Shown here: one piece after another, positions 49,735-61,089 of the stretch
Numbering within the stretch: position 1 is the first letter of the stretch
How the letters are laid out: every line of letters begins with the position of its first letter
Assembly (NCBI RefSeq): GCF_958295425.1
Contig: NC_081151.1
Coordinates: 19,498,952-19,562,951, forward strand
DNA from: Solea solea
Lineage: Eukaryota; Chordata; Actinopteri; Pleuronectiformes; Soleidae
Length of the DNA: 64,000 nucleotides
Direction of reading: 5' to 3'
The notes under the pieces: model-generated
What the model saw: only the letters and a program-made list of their open reading frames with translations
The model's database searches: none
Told to the model about the DNA's origin: nothing
Program-made: the position numbers and the translations under genes

Positions 49735-49925
49735 TTGCTTTTTGCGTATTTTAACCATAAAAGGGCCAGAAAATGTCAATATCTGGCAGTTATTTACAAC
49801 TTACTGCATGTTCAAATACTGTATTACCAATTTAAAATGAAGAAAACCGAAGTTTTATTTAGAAAAAACGCTGTAGATATACACAAGCACCAGATTGTGC
49901 ATGTTCAATTTCAACTTTCAACAGT
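49735..49925. repeat. Dispersed element J, copy 3
   Basis: TTTTAACCATAAAAGGGCCA, GTCAATATCTGGCAGTTATT and AGTTTTATTTAGAAAAAACG. Confidence 0.5.
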
Positions 49926-51284
49926 ATGAGTCTTTGAATTCATTTCCCCATACCAAAGTCCATAGAGAAAATCAGTGATTTTAACATCACAGCCCATAGG
50001 AGTCGTCGATCCACTGCTGCCTCGATTCTGTGTATGAAATCCTCCGTTTAGAATGACTGCAGTGACACAAAGTGACCACACGAGGCAGCAGCAGACCAGC
50101 AGCTCCAGCTAAAATCACTGATTTCCTTTATGGACTTTAGTGTGGGCGAGTGAGCGGTTCCCAAACTTCAGTTTCCCGCTGGAAAAGTCTGTCTAACAGT
50201 GAGATAAAGACGTGAACAAGCCAAGTTCCCTGTAAGTATTTTACTACACGTGCAGCCATTATGTAAATCTGGCAAACATGAGTTAAAACTCTTAAGGGAA
50301 TTCCTTAAAAAGGCCGAACACATGAGATCAACTGTGGAATATGACAGAGAGTCAACTCCCTTATTTCGAGCAGCGTTTCAGCCATAATGTGCTTCATAAA
50401 TTCATAAAGATTAAACATTTTATTGGCTGTGTCTCTGTTAAGATTGTACAGGAGGGAAAAATGTCTCTCATCTTTCCTGTAATGGAGGGGAAAAATGGAA
50501 GAGGAGGGCTCCTTCTCCGAGTGGGCAGACACAAAATAGATATTGCCCATGTGTGGAGAACAGGATTAGAGGAAAAAGCGCCGGACGGTTTCACAGCACA
50601 GAGTGCGCCATGAAAACACATCTCCTGTGTCAGAGTTGACCTCCTGACCTCGCTGCCTTCACGTTTAACGATGCCACAGAAGTGCGGATGAAAAGTTGCC
50701 CCGCACCTCATCTATATGTTAATGAGGCGTAACGTGGGCACACGACAGGCGAATGTGAGTGCTGTCACGAAGCAGAGAACGTCACTTTTGCAGGTCACGT
50801 TTTTTGCTAATCTGAGGACAGGGATCTGGACAACCAAGAACTCTGCTTTCTACTCGTCCACTCTCTCTCTGTGCTCAAACTCGTGAACTCTGACCGTCAT
50901 CTGCACACAGCACTCTTTTCACTCACTTTTCATGCACGATAAGTCACGACATAAAACTCTATTGCATCCTAATTAGGGTCCGAGCGCACAAGGTTTGCCT
51001 CGAAATGAATCTTTGTGTTTTTGAGGGCTTTTGAATGACGATTTATAGATTTAACAGTAACATAACGGACAAAAAAAACAACCTTTTTACACCAAACAAA
51101 ACCCAGCTTCTCACGGTATCAAAGGTATCAAGGGTCCACGGTACTTTATCTCATAAAATAGAGGTTTTAATAACGTCAATTGTAGTCAACAATACCACAT
51201 TCCTTTCCTTATAAGAATACTTACTCAAAGGCTTAAGGCCAACAATTAACTATAATCCTGCATAATCATAATAATCATTTAAAT

Positions 51285-51570
51285 CGGGGCTATACGATGA
51301 CAAACTCAGTTTGAAACAAACTGAATTTTACAATTCAAAACCGACGCAAATGTAAGAAAGGCCTATAAAAACGTTGCATAAAAATAATAAGAGAAAGACG
51401 CGTACGTGAACAGAATCTGAGGCAGTAGAAGTCAAATTTAGCTCATTCTGACCAAAAAAGGCATAAAAACAAAAAGAAATGTGCACTGTAGGAAATGAGT
51501 TTGTCATGTTGAACCACAATATTAGCAACAGCATCAGTTTATCTGAATTGGGTGTTATTTGAACAGGCTG
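51285..51570. mobile_element. hAT-type MITE, 286 bp, same family as 26692
   Basis: Shares GGGGCTATACGATGACAAAC, GAAAGGCCTATAAAAA and AATGTGCACTGTAGG with the copy at 26692. Flanks ATTTAAAT and ATTTAAAC agree at 7 of 8 bases. Shorter by an internal deletion on the right side. Confidence 0.7.
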
Positions 51571-52269
51571 GATTTAAACTAACTCTAAACTAAATTAACT
51601 CAATTTTGGCTCCCACAATGCACTTGCCAGTCTCTCCCCTCTTGTGCCCCTCCCAAGGTCAAAAAAGCTCAGTCCTTCAGTTTGGTGCTCTAAAACAGAC
51701 AGAGCTGCATCTCCTCCATAATCACATGTCATCTTCTGCCCTTTCTTGTCTCATCTCCATCCGTTAATTGTCAAAGCTCTTCCTTTGCTCATGACCACCA
51801 TTGAAAAGTATGCTGCTACTGCCACCAGCAGGACAGTTGTTGAACTGCAACAGGTTATTTTATCTCTCCAGCCACAAAGTCAGTGCAAGGAATCAAATTG
51901 TATACAGAAATCTTCCAAAAACTTGTTTAAAACAAACAAACAAAAATGTTATCGTTATTTATTTGGCAAATAAGAAGTCAGAAATTAATCAAGCATAACA
52001 TTCAACCACTAAAACAAATTTTTCTGTTCATGAATGCAAGTAAATAACTATAATTTGACGTCTTAATTGAGAAATAATAATGTAAAACACGGTTTTAACC
52101 TGTCGACTCGAGCCTTTTCCTATTTTATTCCACCCTGTGTTGTGTTTTACTGTTGTATTTGCTTTTGAAATTTTATTCCCCTTTTATTGTGAAACAAAAG
52201 AGGAAACAAACAGCCCCAAACATGACTCATCTTAACTTAATTACATTTTTTTACAGTGAAGCATGCGAG

Positions 52270-52400
52270 ATATAGGATATTTGGATCTATATCGGACTTT
52301 CCATTTTTATCTGTGTCCAATATCCAGTGATGTTGACCAATATCGGACTGATACTGATGCTGACCGATACCAATATCGATACCGATTCCATCTCTAACGC
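52270..52400. repeat. Dispersed repeat fragment (GATATTGGTATCGG type)
   Basis: TATATCGGACTTTCC, ACCGATACCAATATCGATAC and GATTCCATCTCTAA. A related fragment (GACCGATACCGATTCCCATC) lies at 38292-38345. Confidence 0.4.
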
Positions 52401-52463
52401 TTACCCTGAATCTGAAGGTATTAAGCTGAATTTCTAAAGTTTACTTATATTATATTCTAGAAC

Positions 52464-52785
52464 AGGGGTGTCAAACATACGGCCCACGGGCCAGAACTGG
52501 CCCACAGGAGCATCCGATCCGGCCTGCAGGATGAATTTGATAAAAAAATATTCACACTACGACTAGAATCCAATCTATAGTTTTTCTAAATTCTATATTT
52601 TTGACTTCCATATATACTTGTGACGAAACACTTGTGCCTTTATAGATCTACTGTGATCTTTGGGTTGTAATGCGCATGTGTAAATGCATACGGTTGTTGA
52701 AATTGCACTTATTTTTGTAATTTTTTTGTAAAACAATACTTCAATGAATGCAGAACAAAGGGGAAAGAAAATAGGAGTTCTGCTG
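52464..52785. mobile_element. hAT-type MITE, one end only
   Basis: Starts CAGGGGTGTCAAACATACGG with CGGGCCAGAACTGGCC following. The far end runs into a SINE tail near 52785. Confidence 0.5.
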
Positions 52786-52846
52786 TTATTAAAGCGGATA
52801 AAGCGGTAGAAGATGAATGAATGGATGGATGGATGGATGGATAATG
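52785..52846 (+). repeat. SINE tail with GGAT tetranucleotides
   Basis: AAAGCGGTAGAAGATGAATG followed by GGATGGATGGATGGAT. Confidence 0.6.
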
Positions 52847-53687
52847 GAGGTGTGGTCAGAGGAGGGTTCAGATGCTTATCAATGCGAGGCTGCATCAGAT
52901 GTGAGCAGCGACATCAAAACAACCCGTTCTACATCTGAGTCATGTTTAATTATACTTAAGGGGGGGAAGCATGCACGGCTTGAGTCGGAGAGGAAACTGG
53001 AGGGAAAAAAAAAAAACCCCAGACGAGATTAAGGAGAGAGAGACAGAAAGAGAATTAAACACGAGTGAAAGCACAACACCACAGGAGGAGGAGAAGGAGG
53101 AGGGATTCTATTTATAACTAATTGTTTCTGATGGTCTGTCAGTCAGCCAGAATTAATGCCTTTTGCCGTTCTATCAGCTTAGCCGCTGCACTTCAGGGAA
53201 ATGAGCCTCCACTTAATGCTTTGTCACACGCACCTGCACACACAAACACAATAGCACTGGTGTATACACAAACTTTCCTCACGGGAGCTGTGGGAGTATA
53301 CTGGAATGATGTAGGCTACACACTCTCTCTGCCCTACTTTCTCTCGCTCTCCTCCCTTTTTCATTCTGTTTTCAAACTTCAACACAGTCATCATAAAATA
53401 TATTCAATGAATGCCCCCCCCCCCAACTCCACCATTTCCATATAAGGGCCCGAAACTGCAGCAGCTCCACTTTGCAGCTGAATACTTGCTGGGTGAGCTG
53501 TCCCAGTGGAGGGGCTTCAGTCTAAAACAGGAAGGAGCAAGAAACTACAACCCCCCCTACCTCGAGTTAGGGTTACCTCCTATTTATAAGGGTTACCCAG
53601 GTAACCCTAACCCCCCCCCCCCGAACATAAATCCATATGCACATGTGGACACTTAGAGTACATGCAAGAGTTTGTGTGTTGTCTTAC

Positions 53688-53715
53688 CCAGTGGAAGCCC
53701 CTCACAGTCAGACAT
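53688..53715 (-). CDS. eml1: Candidate alternative eml1 first exon (1A)
   Basis: ATG in TGACCATGT context (A at -3) opens MSDCEGLPL and ends with one base (phase 1) before strong donor GGGTAAGA. Phase 1 is exactly what eml1 exon 2 needs, giving [18 protein letters not shown]. Short first exons ending before DD are the rule in EML paralogues; EML4 starts MDGFAGSL-DD (established knowledge). No other minus-strand acceptor exon was seen between here and eml1. It would replace the 22-residue N-terminus. Inference: needs transcript support. Confidence 0.6.
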
Positions 53716-53790
53716 GGTCACTGCAGGGACTGAAGAGGACCAGGACAGTGTCTTCTTCCGTCAGTGGAGTCTCTCTGTTTTTATGACACT
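53716..53790 (-). promoter_or_regulatory. Possible core promoter and 5' UTR of eml1 exon 1A
   Basis: About 65 bp upstream of the 1A start codon the minus strand reads CATAAAAAC (near 53779-53787), a weak TATA-like box. It is followed by a short leader with no upstream ATG. No CpG island is present here, unlike at the main first exon. Confidence 0.3.
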
Positions 53791-56700
53791 GTTTTTAGCC
53801 TCTTAGCTGTTACAGTCTCTCTCTGTTTAACTCTCCTACACTATCCTCTATGTCTCCTTTCCCCTTCCTCTTCCCTCTCCCCCTCTGCACAGTGTGAGCA
53901 GTGGCCGGTGGACATGCCAATCAAACATTACACTTCACGATTGGATACTAAATTTGTAACTAACAGTCTTCCCTTGGGATTCTATTTCCCTCAGCAGGCC
54001 CTTTTGGATATTACTTCACAGGCTTTTTTCCAGATTTATCTCTAACACACCTCATAGTTTAAACCGAACAATGAAAAGTAATAATCATTTTATTTATAGT
54101 AACGACAAGGCAACACTCAAGATAAAAATATGACAAAAATAATTCCTCAATCATCAAGGCCACAGAAGAGTCTTTATTTCCACTGGCCGTACATCCAGGT
54201 TATATTTCCATCCCACAAATATCCAAGCCTCTCTCACATCAACAACACGTGAAGGTATTCCTTTGATGTTCCGAGTTGACGATTTTAACGGTAACAAAGC
54301 GGTCAAAGAAACTGAACCTAGCACAGCTTCTAACACACGTTACCCTAGGAATGACCTAATCAGAGCTACTTTCTAACACTATCCATCTATCATCTATCAT
54401 AGCTATCAAAGGCATCAAAGGTCCACTGTGCCCTTCATGTAATAACATCAAAGTTCCACGGTCCCCTTCGTCTAAAACATCAAAGATCCATGATACCAGA
54501 TCTCTTTCCCCTTAAGAAAATCTACTTAGGTGTGCTTAATCTTTAGGCAGACCCTTAATAACTCCTTATGTGGACTTCCTGGGTGCGTGTGTGTCTATAG
54601 GTCACATATAAAGGCTTTAAAAAAAATAGTTTTTTCGTCTGCTTATGTGTTATTGCGTCAAAGTTATGGCTCATTTTATATCACATTTTTTTGGTATATT
54701 GATATAAAGTAGCAACAATTGTGCAGAAGTCACAAAATAGACCAGTTTTCTTTTGTTTCTGTTCATAAAAACGAACCAAGTGAACTTTGAACTGTGAATG
54801 TCTTCAAATGTCTAGGTTGTGCTGGAAAAACACTATAATACACTCTATATTCTTGTAGCCTCTGTATATACTGTACATTTTAACATATGTAAAAAAAAAA
54901 AAAAAGAGTAGCCTAAATGCTCTGTGTTCTCAGGGTTAAGTCCAAAGGTTAACTCCTTTAACTCTTCACATGTGATCCTGCATTAATTCCTGGCTCCTCC
55001 ACCGCCGTTATCCTGAAAAAACAACACAAGGAGGCCTGAGGCTACACTTTCCTCTTACAGTTACAAATTCACCATGAAATGACCTGCACCAAAGTTGTTC
55101 TCTAGCGTGCAGCATTTCCTTCTTATCCACTTGAGCCTGTAAGAGAAAACACAGGAAGTTAGAGTTCACTTTTTTTTTTTACCCCTCGAAAGACAGGTAG
55201 GCCCAAAACCTGGCACTTTATCCAAAAAAAGATCCTGGTTTAATTTGGTAGTAGTAGTAGTAGCTTTTAGTACCTGTAAGGGGCGCTGGTGTCTCATTGA
55301 TGAATTCTTTTGGTTTCCAGCTCCTCATGTGGTGTCATGTGCACTGAGAAATTACCAGGCTCAAGTAACTCATGGAGTCCAGAGTGCACTTCTGACAGCT
55401 ATACTTAATCTGGGCGTTGTGTTTTTATTTCCTATAAATAAGACCCGACGAGCCGCCGCGCCGTGTGAACCCCTCAGACGGATATTAAAGCCAAGCAGAA
55501 GAGCAGTGAGGAAGTTCTCCCACAGCAAGTAGAAACCATGACAAGGAAAAGCAGGAAAATGTGTTTGTCTGGCTCTTCATGACTCCGCCCGGGTCACTGG
55601 TCCACTCGAGTGCACACATGTTCCCCCGGAGCAGCTTTGATTCAAGTCGACGCCTGACCTTTTCCACACACACACACATACACACACACACTCGCTCTTC
55701 TTGAATTACTTTTCAGCTGACTCAGCTGACCCTTTGTGGCTCAACTGAGAGGATTATGATGAGGCCAGGATGCAAGCATGTGACTAAAAGTGGGGGTCAG
55801 ACGCTAGACATGTCCAGCAAGGACCGGTGTCACAGAGGTTAGGGTTTTAGTGTTCTGGGAGAGGGGAGGGGGACCAGGGTTATCTGGAGGTTTCGTCCTG
55901 CTCCATTATCTGCTCTCCTGTCACACATGTTCCCAAACCTAACACAGCACCCTCAGGCTTTACACCCATGACCAGCTTTGCTGTTTGATCTCCAGCTCTT
56001 GTTTGCAGAAGAGCTTGAAGGAACCCCCGCCCCCCCTTTTGCAAACGTAACCTAAACCTTCACCCCCACCAAAGACCTCTTGACCCCCCCTCCTCTCCTC
56101 GTTCTGGCAAGCAGAACGCAGAGCAACCACCACTGTGACTGTGTCTTTACGCACACGAGTGAGCGCACGCAATTAGTTCAGATGAGGTAATAGCTACATT
56201 CACTCCCGCGTCCAGAAAAGTGAGCCATTTATTCTTTTATTACATTGTAAAGTTGTTTAATATGAAGTTTCAGGCTCGAGTTTAGACGAACAAAGAAAAA
56301 AACTAGGGTATGAGGAGACGTCGGGCAGGAAATCTGAAAATAAACGCTCAGTGTAGGAACCTGGTTATTGCAAAAATGTACTGTAAAACAAGCCTATTAT
56401 TCACAAGAAGATTGGTATTATTCAATGTAACTTAATGAAGTAAAATAGATAATACACAATATCTACGGAAAAAACAGGAAAACTGACGGTTATTTGTTGG
56501 TGCCTTGGTTCAATAAAGTAGTAAAAACATAAAAATAATATAATTTCAGTATTAGGTTGATAAGACACTGACGGCAGATCAAGCTAAAGAAAAATAAGAG
56601 TCATTAAAGGGCCAGATTTCCAGAGAATTTCCAGAGATGAATGTGTTATTTGATAATGAGACAGTGGAGAAAATAAAAAGCCCAGTACATTGCTCTTTAT

Positions 56701-58059
56701 GGAGTAAAATAAATGAAAAATAAATAGTAAATATAATATAAATAATGATTTTAAGTTTATCCTTCATTTGAAAAAAATGGGTGAATTGAGTGGTGAATGT
56801 TGAACAGAATATAAAACAATTAAAAAACAGAATGGTGTTTGTAGGACATGCTTGTGAACTTGTATAGTGTATTATTTGGATGATGAATCAGAAATTTGTA
56901 CATAAATAAATAAAGAAAATTGTTAGGATCCTGTTAACAAAATAAAAACGCATCGGCACCGAAACAAAACCTTGTGGATTCCCAGACTTCATTCTGTAGC
57001 CGATTGTTTGATCAATTCCACACATCAAAGTCGGACTCCTAAGCCGTCGTTTATGGTCTGCCGTGGCCCGACCTCCTTTGAAATATGAAAGAAACGGTCA
57101 GAGAGGCTGTTTCATAATAACGTCAGAGGAGTTACAAATACATAATTGCACACTCATTTGTCCCGCAACCAGACGCAGAGCGGAACATGTGTAATTTCCC
57201 TTTTCAAAGCGAGTGCGGTGAGCTTTTCATGTGGCGTCAGTGTCTGTGTACGGTCGCCAAGGACACTTCTCATGAGCAGCCTCTGTAAAATGATGCATGT
57301 TCATGTATGAAATGTTGGAAAGGTTTTCCTAAACTTTATGTCGACCTCTCTGGTATTTTCACATTTCACTCTTCAGTTTTTCTTTTCTTTTTTCTTCTCC
57401 GCTCGTGCGTCACAGTCTTCAGTCGATGTCTCTTTACAAGTCTTTGTGTCTCATCATCAACATCTCGTTATTTTTTCTCGTTAGTTTCATCTTTAGCAGC
57501 TTGAATGCATGTAAGAAAATAGGTATGTTATTTGGGATAATTAGCCAATTAACCACTTTATATGGTGTTTGATGTTGAATCTTGACTTGTCGACTCTGCA
57601 CACATATTTATAGATAAGTGTTTTCTTATTAAGGCTAGATTCATTCATTTAAAGCACTTTAAAATTATACTATTATAATAAATCAGTTGACAAAATATCC
57701 TTTCTTTAAATCCTTTTTAATGACTGACTTGTGATTTTATTATGATGAAACATGATGTTTTTTAAACACTGACAAATTAATTTAAATAGTTAATCTCCCC
57801 ACTCTCCATATGTGACGAGTAATTATTCTCTAAACTTACTCTTTTAACACTTAAATGGCTGTTTCACCCATTTTTTCCCCCACTTGGTCAAATGAAGAGT
57901 AAACTTCAAACAATTTCAACGCTGCTGTTTGTTTAATTTTTTATTTTATTTTATTTTATTTTTCAGATCTTTTACTCATAAAACTTGTTATAATTGACAG
58001 AAAGCAGTGTAGGGCAACTTTATGTTGGGTCAACTTTTTGTCAGTTTAAAACCCCGAGT

Positions 58060-58400
58060 TTTAAATGTTCACATTTCAAATTGAACACGCAAAATCTGGT
58101 AAACAAAATTTAGTTTGTTTCTTCCTTTTAAATTGTTAATACACTATTTCAACGTGCAGTAAATTGTCAATAACTGCCAGATATTGAAAGTTATTATGGA
58201 AAAATGGGCAAAAGCACTTACTCACAGGACATTTTCTGGCTCTTTAATGGTTAAAATAAGAAAAAAAAAAGTCCAGACAGACTTTTGAGGCTTAGCTGTT
58301 AACTGTCTGATGATCAAATAACATTTATCTTTGGAAATTAGTTAAAAAAAAAAGAAAAAAAAAAAGTATATTTTTTTGGGGTGAAGTGGCCCTTTAAGTT
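58060..58400. mobile_element. Dispersed element J, longest copy
   Basis: AATAACTGCCAGATATTGAA, CTCACAGGACATTTTCTGGC and a distal GAAGTGGCCCTTTAAG. Likely a MITE whose ends carry AAGGGCCA-type sequence. Confidence 0.45.
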
Positions 58401-60747
58401 TCAGGACAAACTCATTACCTGTGATAATATGCTCCTGTCACACCACGATCCAAAGTAAAATAAGCCGTGTGTGCCGAGAGCTGACAGACAGTTTAATTAA
58501 TAATACGAGTTGAGGAGCCTCGAGGCTGCTTTAAGAGCTCTATGTTAATGATCCTCCTATGGCAGCGGTGGTTGTATATGCAGGTACTAATGAACTCTTA
58601 ATAGTGTTAAATCTAACAGCCTCTCAATGATTCCACTAACTGTTTTATAGCCGTGTGGGCAGAACCCCCTAATTGGGGACTTGCGGCAGAGAGCTGCAGT
58701 TCACAGCTCTTCACAGGTTTAACAACCTGCTGCACAATGCGAGGGCGAGACAAGTGCTGCAACTGCAATTAATTTGTTCCAAGGTAAACCTCTATTGTTA
58801 CTGAAAGAAGAGAGAAAGGCATCCAAGGAGGAGATTATTTTAAATTTTTACAGACTTCCAGAGACGATCGACTGGAAAACGCGAGTGATTATAATTTAAT
58901 GTGAAAAAAAAACCCACCACAACGTATACACATGTTTGTGTGTTTTGAATAATTGGTTAAGTGTTGCCAATAAAATGAAATAAAAGGCCCGGATGCACAG
59001 GTTAATTTCATTTAATTTGCGTGTAATCCTGTAACTCAGGGGCGGGGGGTGGGGGGGGAGGGGGAAGGGGGAAGATGTAGATTTGTGATAGAAGATTAAC
59101 TGTAGAGGAGGAGGAGGAGGGAGGAAGCTTTCCTCTGCCTGGGGGGGCAACAGTTCCCCCCCGCTGAGAAACGGCCGAGGTGTGACAGAGAGGATTCCAA
59201 AGCATGCAACAAAAGGCAGGCACTTTGATTCCAGCACACACAGAGTCTGGTTTTCATGACTTCAGCGGACATTACATTGACATTAACATCTAACTGGACC
59301 CATAATCATGACCATACAGCATGTCTTCACCTTAAAATGCAATCATTTTTAGTTTTGACCCTATAAGGAAGACAAGTCCCCATAATGTGAGTGTAAACAC
59401 ACGCAGGTCCCCACAACATGAGTACACACACACACACACAGGTTTATGCAGCTATTCTTCTAAACCATAACCAGTACCGTCCTACTCACCCGCTATAAAA
59501 ACGTAGTAAAACAAACCAAATGTGTTGTTTTTTTTAACTGTTGCTCAAAGTTAAGGCGCGAATACTCACAAAACAAGTCATAAACATGTAATCAAGTGCA
59601 AGAATGAATGTTTAGAAATGGCTTTTATTCTTTCTTGGGCTCATTTTGGAACGTTGGACTAGACAAAAAAAGCCATTTTTGTAGTCCGTTGAAAGGGGAG
59701 AGGCTACTGAATTATCATCACATTGTGGTATATTTGTAGTCAAGGAGTTGCTAAAGGGGATCAATGGCATCTGTGTGCATGGTGTTAGCATGGTGTTAGC
59801 CTCTGTAAAAAACAAAAACAAAACAAAAACAGACGAGGACAGAAATTCCCCCAATGTCCCTAGATGTCCTTAGACACCAAGAACATGCATGAACTCTAAT
59901 ATTGCGGAGCAGGTCTTCATTAACTGTGGGTATGTCTTAACAGGCTAACCACAATTGAAATCTGAGCTAAACCAGTGTCTCAGAAATCATAGGTCGTGCG
60001 TCATGAGGACCAGGTTCTGGTCTCCATTTGGGACTACTGCTCCTGACAAACACACCTGGTCAGTGTTTATGCAAGAACAAGTCCTTAATAGATAACAAAT
60101 ACAAACACACACACTAACCACAGTCCCTGATCCTGAGCAGTCCTGCCCTAAGGTCTCGGCCAGTTGAAAGACAGGGGTGGGGGGGTGGGGGGGCGACTGC
60201 AGATGCTTCACAGCAGTCGTGGCTGTGACTTGGAAAGAATATGGAGGTTGTGGAAGACTGGTAGGGCTAGAGTTTTCTGTTGGATGGCAACAATTTAACA
60301 GCAGTGGCCTAGGCCTCAATTAAAGGTAGGGTAAGTTTTTTTTGGATACTTGTTCGATTGACAACGTGATGATGGAAAAACAACAAATACGATAAATAAA
60401 ATGTTCACAAAGACATAAAGTTAACCTACCGGTCCAGTAGAAACGGAGCCACCTTGCAGTCCTTTCATACTGGTCTTGGATTGATCTGCATCAGCCTTTT
60501 TCTTGGCAGTAGCTTTCCCAAAAACCGTCTTTCGCTCCAACGAAAGTTGGATTAAGCAAGCTAGCATAAGCTTTGGCGCTGTCTTCTGAGCATGTGCAAT
60601 TACCGCACAAAGACGGGTACGCACATAGGGGGGAGGTAGGGGCAGATGGCCGTTTGATTGATGCATCACGATCCAATTTGGGCCATCCAATAAAAGAGGA
60701 TGACAGGCCTGTCCGCTCCACAGGTGACTGACATTGTTCATTCAACC

Positions 60748-60793
60748 AGCTAGACATGCTAGCAACCCAGCTAGACATGCTAGCAACCCAGCT
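60748..60793 (+). repeat. 23-bp direct duplication next to the foldback element
   Basis: CAGCTAGACATGCTAGCAAC occurs twice in tandem and a third partial time at the element's left end. Confidence 0.7.
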
Positions 60794-61089
60794 AGCATGT
60801 CCTTGTGGGCCCCTTAAGGGTCATATTCGGGCAGACATTATGGGTCTTGAGTGGGTTTGTCCGTGGTTTCCATGGGGGCCCTACTTGTGCTTGCCCAGTT
60901 CAACCCATGCCCACTTCCAGACTACCTGGGTACTAAGTCCCATGTGGTTTCAGTAACATAAGCCCAATGTAAGAAGCCCATGCGAAATCGAGTCGGTCCA
61001 CCATGGAAACCAAGGACAAACCCGCTTGGGACCCGTATTGTCAGTCCAAGTATAACCTTTATTGGGGCCACATGGACATGCTAGCTGGG
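60787..61089. mobile_element. Foldback element with 26-bp inverted ends
   Basis: CCCAGCTAGCATGTCCTTGT at the left; the right end GGACATGCTAGCTGGG is its complement, so the ends pair over about 26 bp. The interior also folds: GGTTTGTCCGTGGTTTCCAT against CCATGGAAACCAAGGACAAA. About 303 bp, non-coding. Confidence 0.7.

Larger units (their letters stand above)
44451..53687. other. DNA between the two eml1 first exons
   Basis: Intron if exon 1A is real, otherwise intergenic. Contains dispersed elements near 44.6, 44.9-45.6, 47.9-48.7, 49.7-49.9, 51.3-51.6 and 52.3-52.8 kb. No coding exon recognised. Confidence 0.5.

Noticed and set aside
60421..60778. Two overlapping minus-strand open frames near the foldback element
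   Set aside because: They overlap in different frames, cross the 23-bp duplication and show no domain. Probably repeat DNA.
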